NCBI RefSeq assembly: GCF_014596725.1
Contig: NZ_JACVEG010000002.1
Location: 496,001-560,000 of the forward strand
Length of the DNA stretch: 64,000 bases
DNA from: Vibrio sp. Y2-5
Lineage (GTDB): Bacteria > Pseudomonadota > Gammaproteobacteria > Enterobacterales > Vibrionaceae
Reading direction: 5' to 3'
The position numbers were made by a program, and so were the translations under genes. This document shows, in pieces, positions 16,929-24,935 of the stretch (positions are counted from its first letter, which is position 1; the number at the start of each line of letters is the position of its first letter). Below the pieces are notes generated by a model, which was not told the DNA's origin, ran no database searches, and worked only from the letters and a program-made list of their open reading frames with translations.

Positions 16929-17876
16929 ATGAAAGAGAACGTAATAGTTTCCGTTTCGTCTATTAACGGAACACGGCATTTCCATCTCGGGAAGCTCTAT
17001 CGGTACTGCTTGAAAGGTGTTGGTTATTTGCTTCTTGCCAGTGTACTTGCCACGGGGGCATTTATTTATAAGCTGGTCAACGATGCTTATTTTGCTCGCT
17101 TAAAGCAGATTGAGTTGGAAAATAAGTCACTAACGCTGTCTGAGGAAGTTTCTTCTCTCAAAAATTTAAAAGAGAGTTTAGAGGGTGACTTACTGGAGCG
17201 AGAAGAAAAAATACAGCTTGTGTCAGATAAGCTAGGTGACCTTGAGAAAGTACTCGGAATGGGAGATACATCTTCCGAATTGGAGTCTCGTTTAGATACG
17301 GCTGCAATTACATCGTCAGTCAGGATGGTGATGTTGACTCAAATTCCAAGCGGTTCTCCCGTACAAAAAGGACGTATTTCGTCTAGTTATGGTAAAAGGG
17401 TTCATCCAGTTACCGGTAAGACTGCGTTCCATAGAGGACAAGATTTCGCGGTAAATACTGGCACGCCAATATATGCGCCAGCAGATGGTGTTGTAGAAAT
17501 TACCCGTAAGAGTAATCAAGGCTCTGGCAACTTTCTGCGTTTATTGCATATGCATGGGTTTAGCAGTTCATTTTCACATTTAAAAAAGTTCGCAGTTAAA
17601 AGTGGCGACTTTGTACAAAAAGGTGACTTGATAGCATATTCGGGTAACAGTGGTCTTTCTTCAGGGCCACATTTACATTATGAAATTCGATTCGTCGGTC
17701 GTTCATTAGACCCTAAGCCTTTTGTTCATTGGGGGATAAATAACTTTGAGACGATATTTAGTGAGGTTAAAGGTATTCGATGGGAATCTTTGGTAAATCA
17801 AGTCGAGCTAAGAGTCAGCACTCAGCTACCACTCTCATTGCAAAGGGCTGCTCAATCAACGGAAAATTCCGGGTAG
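16929..17876 (+). CDS. M23-family (LytM-type) peptidoglycan endopeptidase
   Basis: A 315-residue, membrane-anchored periplasmic protein. One transmembrane helix (about 30-48) is followed by a coiled coil (55-105) and an M23 domain (about 145-265). Zinc ligands and catalytic residues are intact: His168 and Asp172 in HRGQD, His217, and His248/His250 in HLHYE, so it should be an active endopeptidase cutting peptide crosslinks. It overlaps the bactofilin gene by 97 bp in another frame. M23-bactofilin pairs shape the cell wall in other bacteria (for example Csd1/CcmA of Helicobacter), so a local wall-remodelling complex is likely. Confidence 0.9.
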   Translation: MKENVIVSVSSINGTRHFHLGKLYRYCLKGVGYLLLASVLATGAFIYKLVNDAYFARLKQIELENKSLTLSEEVSSLKNLKESLEGDLLEREEKIQLVSDKLGDLEKVLGMGDTSSELESRLDTAAITSSVRMVMLTQIPSGSPVQKGRISSSYGKRVHPVTGKTAFHRGQDFAVNTGTPIYAPADGVVEITRKSNQGSGNFLRLLHMHGFSSSFSHLKKFAVKSGDFVQKGDLIAYSGNSGLSSGPHLHYEIRFVGRSLDPKPFVHWGINNFETIFSEVKGIRWESLVNQVELRVSTQLPLSLQRAAQSTENSG

Positions 17877-18250
17877 AAAGCAATATGCAAGTGGATGGCA
17901 CAGTTGAAGGTGAAATTCACGTGGATAAAACTTTGATCATTAGCGAATCAGGTCGTGCTATTGGCGAAATATTTGCCCAGCATCTTGTTATTAACGGTGA
18001 GTTTGAAGGGACATGCCACGCGGCTAAGATAGAAATACTTAAACGCGGTAAAGTTACCGGTACAATCTACAGCGATGATTTAAGTATCGAGCAGGGTGGC
18101 CGCTTCAATGGCGTTACGCATCCGGCAGAGAACAGCGCTGATAACAAGTCAGTGGTTGAACTCGCAGATAAGGTAAAAGAAGTGAAAGCTCAAGAGACTA
18201 AGGTTCAAGAGATGAAAGATCACGAACCTAAAGTCGCTGCGAAGAAGTAA
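17780..18250 (+). CDS. Bactofilin
   Basis: A 156-residue cytoskeletal protein. Residues 18-118 form the bactofilin right-handed beta-helix, starting TTLIAKGCSINGKFRVESNM and VDGTVEGEIHVDKTLII. The N-terminus (MGIFGKSSRAK) is the short tail that often binds membrane. The C-terminus is a charged repeat-like tail with KVKEVKAQETKVQEMK. The only sensible start is the ATG at 17780, because the next Met lies inside the beta-helix; the gene therefore overlaps the last 32 codons of the M23 gene. The partner context suggests it scaffolds that peptidase. Confidence 0.9.
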   Translation: MGIFGKSSRAKSQHSATTLIAKGCSINGKFRVESNMQVDGTVEGEIHVDKTLIISESGRAIGEIFAQHLVINGEFEGTCHAAKIEILKRGKVTGTIYSDDLSIEQGGRFNGVTHPAENSADNKSVVELADKVKEVKAQETKVQEMKDHEPKVAAKK

Positions 18251-18264
18251 TGATTTAAAGTGAT

Positions 18265-18294
18265 AAAAAATCCGCCCATTGAGGCGGATTTTTT
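18265..18294. terminator. Bidirectional terminator between bactofilin and sstT
   Basis: Arms AAAAAATCCGCC (18265-18276) and GGCGGATTTTTT (18283-18294), perfect, with A- and T-tracts on the two sides; serves both converging genes. Confidence 0.92.
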
Positions 18295-18320
18295 TGAACG
18301 GCGAGTAACTAGATTACTGC

Positions 18321-19541
18321 TTATTTTAGAGATTTCTTGTGTTCTGCTTTACAAACAGCGGCTGTAAACACCACGTCAGTTGAACTGTTTAGCGCAGTTT
18401 CAGCAGAATCTTGAATCACACCGATGATGAAGCCAACCGCGACAACTTGCATTGCTACATCATTTGAAATACCAAACAGTCCACATGCTAGTGGAATCAG
18501 AAGTAGTGAACCACCAGCAACACCAGATGCACCACAAGCTGATATCGCAGCAACCATACTTAGCAGAACAGCCGTTAACATATCAACTTCAATACCTAGC
18601 GTATTTACTGCAGCAAGCGTAAGCACAGTAATTGTGATTGCAGCACCTGCCATGTTGATGGTCGCGCCTAGAGGAATAGATACAGAGTAAGTATCTTCAT
18701 CCAGATCTAACTTCTCACAAAGTGCCATGTTTACAGGAATGTTTGCTGCGCTTGAACGAGTAAAGAACGCAGTCACACCACTTTCACGCAAACATTGCAG
18801 AACAAGTGGGTATGGGTTTTCGCCCGTTTTAACGTATACGATCAATGGGTTAACGACCAGAGCAATAATTGCCATTGCACCCAATAGAACAGCAAGAAGC
18901 TGAGCATAGCCTGCTAAAGCGCCGAAACCTGTAGTTGCAAATGTAGATGCAACTAGGCCGAAGATACCGAATGGTGCTAGACGAATGATGAAGCGAACGA
19001 TTTGAGAAACACCGTGGCTCAGATCTTCAAACACTGCTTTTGTTGTCGCTGATGCGTGATGTAGTGCTAAACCTAAACCTACACCCCAAGCCAAAATGCC
19101 AATGTAGTTTGCTGTCATCAGGGCATTTACAGGGTTATCAACCAATTTAAACAGAAGTGTGTTCAGAACTTCTGCAATACCTTGTGGAGGGTTTGCACCT
19201 TCAGCGCCCGCAACAAGTGTCAAAGTTGTTGGGAACATGAAACTCAGTGCAACAGCGGTTAACGCTGCAGTAAATGTGCCTAGTAGATACAAAGCTACAA
19301 TAGGACGCATGTACGTGTGTTGGTTTTTCTTTTGATTTGCAATCGACGCGGCTACCAAGATGAAAACAAGTATTGGTGCTACGGCTTTTAGAGCACCGAC
19401 AAAAAGGTTACCAAGTAAGCCCACACTTTGCGCAGAATCAGGAGAAACAGTCGCTACGATAGCACCTAAAATGATACCAACGAGGATCTGAAGCACCAGA
19501 TTGCCGCGAGCGAAACGGGCAAAAATATTGTTGCTTTGCAT
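18321..19541 (-). CDS. sstT: Serine/threonine:Na+ symporter SstT
   Basis: A 406-residue inner-membrane transporter of the dicarboxylate/amino acid:cation symporter family that imports serine and threonine with sodium. The open frame extends to 19628, but the ATG at 19541 has AGGGAT upstream and gives the normal start [23 protein letters not shown]. The C-terminal substrate- and sodium-binding region shows [28 protein letters not shown] and [19 protein letters not shown]. Length is close to E. coli SstT (414). Confidence 0.95.
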   Translation of the reverse strand: MQSNNIFARFARGNLVLQILVGIILGAIVATVSPDSAQSVGLLGNLFVGALKAVAPILVFILVAASIANQKKNQHTYMRPIVALYLLGTFTAALTAVALSFMFPTTLTLVAGAEGANPPQGIAEVLNTLLFKLVDNPVNALMTANYIGILAWGVGLGLALHHASATTKAVFEDLSHGVSQIVRFIIRLAPFGIFGLVASTFATTGFGALAGYAQLLAVLLGAMAIIALVVNPLIVYVKTGENPYPLVLQCLRESGVTAFFTRSSAANIPVNMALCEKLDLDEDTYSVSIPLGATINMAGAAITITVLTLAAVNTLGIEVDMLTAVLLSMVAAISACGASGVAGGSLLLIPLACGLFGISNDVAMQVVAVGFIIGVIQDSAETALNSSTDVVFTAAVCKAEHKKSLK

Positions 19542-19727
19542 AATTATCCCTGCAATGAATAAATAGTTTGAATTGTAATGTTTACAGCAGTACTTACTGT
19601 AGGGGGTAATATTAACGTTGCAGGACAATGTGTCTAGGATTTATTTATAGATAGAATAATATTTAACATGGATGTTGAATTTCGACACATTTTTGATGAA
19701 ATGTTGCGTATTTGTAGCGTATATATT

Positions 19728-19759
19728 TTATAAAAATAAAGGGTGAAACATCACCCTTT
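19728..19759 (-). terminator. Terminator after rsgA
   Basis: Arms AAAGGGTGA (19738-19746) and TCACCCTTT (19751-19759); read leftward the stem is followed by a T-rich tract. Confidence 0.85.
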
Positions 19760-19773
19760 GCTAATGTTCTGGA

Positions 19774-20832
19774 TTAATATCCTTTTTCCCTAGATTGTTT
19801 TTCCTTCATCACGCTTTTGACGTGTTTATGAAAATCTTTCTCTTTGGAACGCCTTTCTGCAATGGATTCACTATTGCGTGCTTGCTCGGAAAGAAGTTTG
19901 CGATAGTTACGCAGCCTCCTTTCATCAAGCTCTTCACTTTCTATGGCTTTTAGAACGGCACAACCCGGCTCGCTAATGTGCTTGCAGTCGCTAAAGCGGC
20001 ACTTGTCCGCCAAATTGGCAACGTCTGCAAATACTTCTTCGATGCCTTGTTCACAATCACTGATTTGAATCTCTCGCATTCCCGGTGTATCAAGTAACAA
20101 TGCGCCGGACGGCATAGAAAGCAGTGAACGTGATGTGGTTGTGTGGCGGCCTTTACTATCGTGTTCACGAATACCACTGGTCTCTTGTATGTCACTACCC
20201 ATCAGCGTATTCACTAAGGTAGATTTACCCACACCAGAAGATCCCATAACAGCTATCGTTTTTCCAACTTTGCACCATGCTTTCAGATTCTGGCAGCTCT
20301 CGCTGGATAGCGCGTTGATGGATTCCACGTTCAGCATTGGATTGAGTGCTTGAACCTGCAGTTTCTTGTCATCCGCATCGTCACATAGATCGGCTTTAGT
20401 CAGAACAATAACAGGCTCTACCTGAGCTTCTTTTGCAAGAGCCAGATAGCGTTCTATTCGACTGAGATTAAAGTCCTGATTGAGCGATGAGACGATAAAC
20501 ACGGTATCGACGTTGGAAGCGATAAGTTGTTCGTAAGACTTAATACCCGCGGCTTTTCTACTAAAAAGCGACTGGCGTTCAAGCAACTTGACAAACTGGT
20601 TCGTTTCACGGTCGAGCAATATCCAGTCTCCAACGGTCATTGGAGGCAGTTTTGCGTGTATATCTAAGTGAATTTCGCCATTTTCTGTCCAACAAATGTA
20701 GCCAGTACGGTGATGTTCACTAATACGCGCGGGAATTGCCGTTTCTAATTCATCCCAGCTTAATTGTTGCTGGTAAACAGGTCGCCATCCTAATTGTGGC
20801 AAAGAAAGTGACAAAGTTTCGTTTAAACTCAT
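19774..20832 (-). CDS. rsgA: Small ribosomal subunit GTPase RsgA
   Basis: A 352-residue assembly GTPase acting late in 30S maturation. Order: OB-fold (about 1-85), circularly permuted G domain with G4 TKAD (145-148) before G1 GSSGVGKS (197-204) and G3 DTPG (248-251), then a zinc finger with Cys278, Cys283, His285 and Cys291. The basic C-terminal tail is usual. Vibrios generally carry another rsgA on chromosome I next to orn/psd; this would be the chromosome II copy. Upstream lies a 15-codon leader-like frame. Confidence 0.95.
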   Translation of the reverse strand: MSLNETLSLSLPQLGWRPVYQQQLSWDELETAIPARISEHHRTGYICWTENGEIHLDIHAKLPPMTVGDWILLDRETNQFVKLLERQSLFSRKAAGIKSYEQLIASNVDTVFIVSSLNQDFNLSRIERYLALAKEAQVEPVIVLTKADLCDDADDKKLQVQALNPMLNVESINALSSESCQNLKAWCKVGKTIAVMGSSGVGKSTLVNTLMGSDIQETSGIREHDSKGRHTTTSRSLLSMPSGALLLDTPGMREIQISDCEQGIEEVFADVANLADKCRFSDCKHISEPGCAVLKAIESEELDERRLRNYRKLLSEQARNSESIAERRSKEKDFHKHVKSVMKEKQSREKGY

Positions 20833-20911
20833 TTGGTTACCCCAGACACGCGTAGGTACGCTGTCTTATAACGCAATTAAATATGACTAGGGTCGAATAA
20901 AGGTGTGACCC

Positions 20912-20935
20912 CGGTTTAGTTAAACACCGGGCAAT
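20912..20935. other. Hairpin between the leader frame and rsgA
   Basis: A short CCCGGT/ACCGGG stem lies about 80-100 bases before the rsgA start. It has no T-run; it could be a leader structure. Confidence 0.35.
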
Positions 20936-20959
20936 TCAAGGGAGAGAAAGAGTGGAAGG

Positions 20960-21007
20960 TTAAGCTTTCTTCTCTGAAGTTGCGCGGTGGGTTTTTAATA
21001 CAATCAT
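20960..21007 (-). CDS. Possible 15-codon leader peptide upstream of rsgA
   Basis: Short frame MIVLKTHRATSEKKA with an ATG at 21007, TAA at 20960-20962 and a strong Shine-Dalgarno AGGAGAT six bases upstream. An extended -10-like TGCTATCAT lies about 35-45 bases further upstream. It ends 127 bases before rsgA, with a hairpin between. It could be a translated leader or a tiny protein; evidence is positional only. The rest of 20833-21132 holds no other gene that I can support. Confidence 0.4.
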   Translation of the reverse strand: MIVLKTHRATSEKKA

Positions 21008-21055
21008 TAAAATCTCCTAATTATTTCTGGTTGAAACGCATGCAAATGATAGCAG

Positions 21056-21083
21056 AAGAGGCGGGAATACCCACCTCTTTTTT
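21056..21083 (+). terminator. Terminator-like hairpin
   Basis: Arms AGAGGCGGG and CCCACCTCT (one mismatch) followed by T6 on the + strand. No + strand gene precedes it, so it either ends an unannotated RNA or works in reverse as a weak terminator of the copper cluster. Confidence 0.5.
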
Positions 21084-21132
21084 ATGGTTTGAATCATACA
21101 AAAATTGGACTGAGCAAGTCGCTAACTTCGTA

Positions 21133-21582
21133 TTAGTGGTGTTCCATCTTCATGCCACTCATGACCTTTTTAACAGGTGCTTTAAATGTTAGTTGTTCAC
21201 CATTTTTAAAAGTCACTTGAACATCGATTTGTTCATTTTCAGCCAGTGGTTTTGGCAGGTTAAATAGCATGATGTGGAAGCTACCCGGCTTCAGTTCCAA
21301 CTTGCCCTTAGCTGGAACTTTTAACTCGGGAACCTGACGCATTTTCATCACATCACCTTCAGTGATGACATCGTGCAGTTCCACCTTTCCGGCTGCCTCT
21401 GTAGTTGCTGAAACAATGTATCGGTCAGTGTCGCTTCGGTTCACAATGTCACCAAATACTGCGCTGGTTACTGCGGTAGGAGGCGTCGCTCTCGCGTAAG
21501 GGTTATGAACCATGATGTCCATTTTCGCGTAGGCTAAAGGGCTTGCTAGTAAGCTGATAAGTAACAGGGCTTTACCTTTCAT
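21133..21582 (-). CDS. Periplasmic copper chaperone PCu(A)C
   Basis: A 149-residue exported protein with a signal peptide (1-19, cleavage after AYA). It carries the complete copper(I) motif H-x10-M-x21-H-x-M: His70, Met81, His103 and Met105. PCu(A)C delivers copper to the CuA or CuB centre of cytochrome oxidases, usually together with SCO proteins; the SCO gene is directly upstream with a four-base spacer. A His/Met-rich tail (MSGMKMEHH) is a second possible copper site. Confidence 0.92.
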   Translation of the reverse strand: MKGKALLLISLLASPLAYAKMDIMVHNPYARATPPTAVTSAVFGDIVNRSDTDRYIVSATTEAAGKVELHDVITEGDVMKMRQVPELKVPAKGKLELKPGSFHIMLFNLPKPLAENEQIDVQVTFKNGEQLTFKAPVKKVMSGMKMEHH

Positions 21583-21586
21583 TGTT

Positions 21587-22189
21587 TCATCCTTTTGTTG
21601 GTTGAGTGACTTCTTTTATGGCTTCCACTATTGGCGCAGGATTCTGCGTATGTGGGACTTTTGTTATTAGAGTGCCATCGGGCTTCAAGAAATAAAAATA
21701 GGAGCTATGGTCAAGTGTGTACTTAAGCTCCGAGTTTGGTAATTCGGTTTTACGAAAAATCACACCATATCGATTTGCCAGGGAGGTTGTGATATCCAGA
21801 GAGCCTGAAAGACCTTCTATCATTGCATGAAAGTAGTGAGCGTACGTTGCAGAAGATTCCGCATCATCGCGCTCTGGGTCTAATGATACAAACATGGGTC
21901 TTAGCTGTGCTTTTGTTTCATCGTCTATCTGATTCAAAGCACCTGCCAGCATTGCAAGAGAGGTAGGACAAACGTCCGGACAACGAGTAAAGCCAAAATA
22001 GACAATACGGATACGCTTATCTGACGTATCAAAGATGTTCACCGCTTGGTTATTTTCACCATACAGAGTTACATCAGTGGCGGATTGCATCTCTTCTTGT
22101 TTTAGGGTTTTCTGAGAATCGAAATAACTCTTGGTACCAAAGCCAAGTACGAATGCCATAATTAAAACTAAAGACCAATTTTTACTCAT
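21587..22189 (-). CDS. SCO1/SenC-family copper-delivery thioredoxin-like protein
   Basis: A 200-residue protein anchored by an N-terminal hydrophobic segment (7-20), with a thioredoxin fold in the periplasm. Copper/redox residues are intact: Cys70 and Cys74 in CPDVCP and His161 in LDHSSYF. SCO proteins reduce or metallate the CuA site of cytochrome c oxidase. The start ATG overlaps the upstream gene's stop (ATGA), so the two are translationally coupled, and PCu(A)C follows at once. Confidence 0.92.
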   Translation of the reverse strand: MSKNWSLVLIMAFVLGFGTKSYFDSQKTLKQEEMQSATDVTLYGENNQAVNIFDTSDKRIRIVYFGFTRCPDVCPTSLAMLAGALNQIDDETKAQLRPMFVSLDPERDDAESSATYAHYFHAMIEGLSGSLDITTSLANRYGVIFRKTELPNSELKYTLDHSSYFYFLKPDGTLITKVPHTQNPAPIVEAIKEVTQPTKG

Positions 22190-22614
22190 CGTTCCATCCT
22201 TAATGCTGGTAGGACTGTTGTTTTACCGTCAGTGAGTTGTCCTGCCCATGTCATTGATTCACTGGTACATACGGGCAATATAATGTCGGCTTCAAATTTA
22301 CCCGGTTCTACTTTTTTCAGCACGTATTTTACGGTGCCCATTTCCATCTCGACACCTTGTAGCCGCAATTCAAGCTGCTCAGAATCGCTGTTCGGCCATG
22401 AAACCGAGAGACGATTTGCCACCAGAGGATGCACTTTATCCTGAGCGAGAGTCATTGCGATATTTTGCTGCGAGCAAGGGGTTGATGACAATACGCAATA
22501 TTGCGACAGGTCGATGTTCTTTGTCTCTGCGGAGAAGAACTTAATGATGTCGCTTGCAAAGAATCCAGCAAGAAGCGCGACAAGTATGAAGAAGAGTTTT
22601 AAGGCTGAACGCAT
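22186..22614 (-). CDS. Membrane-anchored protein of the SCO/PCuAC operon
   Basis: Protein of 142 residues from the ATG at 22614 (an alternative in-frame ATG at 22647 would add 11). An N-terminal hydrophobic anchor (KLFFILVALLAGFFASDIIK) is followed by a periplasmic beta-rich domain of about 110 residues with two close cysteines (YCVLSSTPC) and a third near the end (LPVCTSE). I do not know a named family. Overlap with the SCO gene and shared location suggest a role in copper handling or oxidase assembly; the cysteines may bind copper. Confidence 0.65.
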   Translation of the reverse strand: MRSALKLFFILVALLAGFFASDIIKFFSAETKNIDLSQYCVLSSTPCSQQNIAMTLAQDKVHPLVANRLSVSWPNSDSEQLELRLQGVEMEMGTVKYVLKKVEPGKFEADIILPVCTSESMTWAGQLTDGKTTVLPALRMER

Positions 22615-22723
22615 TGTCTTACCCGCGGTTACGAAAGGTGTCCGCATCCTAGCACAAACGGAGATTAAGTTTAGGAAAAGTAGGGCAAAATGTGGAAGGG
22701 TTCAAGCAAACATTTAGGCGCTG

Positions 22724-22748
22724 AATAGGCGACTTGAAGCCGCCTATT
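22724..22748 (-). other. Hairpin downstream of the DUF368 gene
   Basis: Arms AATAGGCG (22724-22731) and CGCCTATT (22741-22748); no T-run, so a weak terminator or 3' structure. Confidence 0.4.
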
Positions 22749-22765
22749 GAGGGCATCTGAAACGA

Positions 22766-23686
22766 TTAAACGTCGTGTTTCTCTGCGTATTTTTCTAAGC
22801 CTAATACCAATGCGATCGCGCAGCACATAAAGACAACAGCAATGACCAGCTGCGAAGACTGAGAAGTAATCGTTTCAAACTCAAACGGAGATAAGTTGTG
22901 CTGAACCAGTGGCACTTGTTCACCATGAGAATTCGTGCGCCATGAAATGGTCTCTTTCCAAGGCCAGATCTTAGGCAAAGTACCAAGCATTAAACCAGTC
23001 AGGAACATTAAGGTCACTTCACGGAATCTTTTCAGCAGCCACGAAAGCACATGAGAGAAACTTAATAAACCAATGACACAGCCAGACAAAAACAATAATA
23101 GGATATCGATTTGTACATTTTTCACCGCACCTAAAACGGTCGCGTACATGCCGATAAGCAGCAGAATAAAACTGCCTGAAATACCCGGCAATATCATCGC
23201 GCAAATGGCAATAGCTCCAGCAATAATGACGTTGATATTGCTGAGTTCAAGGTTCAGTGGTTTTAAAATCGTAATGCTATAGGCAAATGCGACCCCTAAA
23301 ACAAGACATACCCAACGTGAAGCGGTTTTGTGCTCTACTTGTTTAAGCATATGAAATACTGAAACAAGGATTAAGCCGAAGAAAAACGACCAAGTTGGGA
23401 TAGGATGAGTGACCAATGCCCAAGAGATAAGTTTTGCCAAAGTAGCAATACTGGTGAATATTCCTGCGAACAGCGAAATGAGGAAAAAGCCATTAATATA
23501 CTGGAATGCAGCGGCAAAACCCTCGCGCTTCCAAATGCCGAGTAAGCTTGGGTTTATGCGTCGAATACTTTCCAACAAAGTGTCGTAGATGCCAGTAATG
23601 AATGCGATGGTACCACCTGAAACGCCGGGAACAACATCCGCAGCGCCCATCGCCATTCCTTTAATGAAAGTACTAAAGTAGTTCAT
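22766..23686 (-). CDS. popT: DUF368 polyprenyl-phosphate transporter (PopT family)
   Basis: A 306-residue inner-membrane protein with about nine hydrophobic segments and the DUF368 signature near the start: KGMAMGAADVVPGVSGGTIAFITGIYD (about 9-35), echoed in the second half by ILPGISGSFILLLIGMY, which shows an inverted-repeat transporter. Work in V. cholerae and Gram-positive bacteria identified DUF368 proteins (PopT; VCA0040 in V. cholerae) as translocases that return undecaprenyl phosphate to the cytoplasmic side for wall synthesis. Its neighbourhood with the PilZ gene matches V. cholerae. Confidence 0.88.
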   Translation of the reverse strand: MNYFSTFIKGMAMGAADVVPGVSGGTIAFITGIYDTLLESIRRINPSLLGIWKREGFAAAFQYINGFFLISLFAGIFTSIATLAKLISWALVTHPIPTWSFFFGLILVSVFHMLKQVEHKTASRWVCLVLGVAFAYSITILKPLNLELSNINVIIAGAIAICAMILPGISGSFILLLIGMYATVLGAVKNVQIDILLLFLSGCVIGLLSFSHVLSWLLKRFREVTLMFLTGLMLGTLPKIWPWKETISWRTNSHGEQVPLVQHNLSPFEFETITSQSSQLVIAVVFMCCAIALVLGLEKYAEKHDV

Positions 23687-23780
23687 TTCAAACCTTTAAG
23701 AGAGGATAGTGCTGAGGAGTATAGCGAAAAAGCAACGTCCATACTCCTAGGTTTTGGTGAGATATCGAGAATTTAAGGTT

Positions 23781-24533
23781 TTAAGCAACGCGTTCAATGT
23801 TCAACGTTAGCTTGGTTCCATTGAACTTCAATTGGCTGAGTAGATTTTTAGCGTTCTTCTGCCCTTCTTCGTCAAACTCCATACCGTAGCGAGCATAGTG
23901 AGTGGAACGTTGCAGATTACAAACTTTACCCGTTAAAGGCGCAAAAACTTTGGTGCCACGCTGATCTGCAAATATCTCTATCGAGACCATTTCGCCGACT
24001 TGATACGTTTTGCCTACTGGTGGGGCGATAAATCGGCAGCCACATTTTGATAAATCACGGACTTCGCCGCTGGCTTTGTGTTCACCACAAATCACTCTGC
24101 CTGGCAGATTAACGTCAAAGCGAGGTTCTTTTCTCAGTTGCGTTACTTGCATTGAGCTTGGTATTGACAGCATGGCTAGCGGGATTGGCTCTTGAACGAC
24201 ATGCAATAACTGACTGCGAAAGTGGATCATTGCGCCTTCGCCACGCGAAGATATTGCTCGAATATTAATCCAGAAACCTTCCTGAAAATAAAAGCTCATA
24301 TCGCTGGCTGAGATATTGGGAATTTCAGCAAGAAGATACGTATCAGAGTGAGTACCGATAAATGGTGTTCTACAGATGAACTTTGTGCCAACAGGAGTGG
24401 TAATATTGAGCTTCAATTCGCTACCGTGCTCAACCATTGCAAGCGCATCGGTACTATTGAGGGTGATAACGGATTTAGTCGCTTTCGCGACATTTGTTTT
24501 AGCACTTTTAGTCGCTGTTTGTGGCGAGCTCAT
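23781..24533 (-). CDS. plzD: PilZ-domain c-di-GMP receptor (PlzD-like)
   Basis: A 250-residue cytosolic protein. The N-terminal YcgR-like beta domain spans about 25-130; the PilZ domain (about 130-240) has both c-di-GMP motifs: R-x3-R as RKEPR (Arg134, Arg138) and D-x-S-x2-G as DLSKCG (Asp160, Ser162, Gly165). The layout and position two steps from DUF368 match V. cholerae VCA0042 (PlzD), whose structure closes around c-di-GMP. The open frame reaches 24596, but the ATG at 24533 has GGAG at seven bases. The gene symbol is by presumed orthology. Confidence 0.85.
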   Translation of the reverse strand: MSSPQTATKSAKTNVAKATKSVITLNSTDALAMVEHGSELKLNITTPVGTKFICRTPFIGTHSDTYLLAEIPNISASDMSFYFQEGFWINIRAISSRGEGAMIHFRSQLLHVVQEPIPLAMLSIPSSMQVTQLRKEPRFDVNLPGRVICGEHKASGEVRDLSKCGCRFIAPPVGKTYQVGEMVSIEIFADQRGTKVFAPLTGKVCNLQRSTHYARYGMEFDEEGQKNAKNLLSQLKFNGTKLTLNIERVA

Positions 24534-24656
24534 CCATAATCTCCAACAAGATAATTTATAATTTTTTTTAAGAGTTGAGATTTTATGGTGATGCAATCAG
24601 ACTTTCAATTCACCAAGCTTATAAATTAAGACTTAATTATCATTTTGGATATAAAA

Positions 24657-24935
24657 ATGGAACATACCGTTATTTATGACAGAGAGAACGAGTGCTTTCG
24701 CGTCCACCTTGAAGGTGAACACTACGCGGTTGTGCGCTATCAGTTCTTCGATAAGGCTATGCATATAACGTCAACCAAAGTCCCGGCAGAATTACAGGGC
24801 AAAGGCTACGGAAAAATTATGATGGAGAGTGTTTTACCTTTGATTGAAACACAAGGGTTTAAGATTGTGCCCGTTTGCAGCTACGTAAAACACTATTTGG
24901 ATCGCCATCCAGAATGGCAACATTTACGAGCGTAA
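24657..24935 (+). CDS. Small GNAT-fold acetyltransferase (YjdJ/Gcn5-like, COG2388 type)
   Basis: A 92-residue protein from the ATG at 24657 (an upstream TTG at 24645 would add four residues). It is a minimal GNAT domain: a beta-strand part with AVVRYQFF, the acetyl-CoA loop VPAELQGKGYGKIMMESVL, and the closing VCSYVKHYLDRHPEW motif typical of this small family. Human GTLF3B/yeast and E. coli YjdJ relatives are of similar size; substrates are unknown. It converges on the following gene with a 12-bp overlap of the 3' ends. Confidence 0.85.
   Translation: MEHTVIYDRENECFRVHLEGEHYAVVRYQFFDKAMHITSTKVPAELQGKGYGKIMMESVLPLIETQGFKIVPVCSYVKHYLDRHPEWQHLRA

Noticed and set aside
20980-21192. A 70-residue + strand frame near the rsgA/PCuAC spacer
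   Set aside because: It runs into the PCuAC gene on the other strand, crosses the hairpin at 21056-21083 and has no ribosome site; the 15-codon minus frame with AGGAGAT is a better candidate.
22186-22647. The ATG at 22647 as start of the anchored copper-cluster protein
   Set aside because: AGG lies too close to that ATG, and the ATG at 22614 starts directly at the membrane anchor; neither has a clear ribosome site, so the choice stays tentative.
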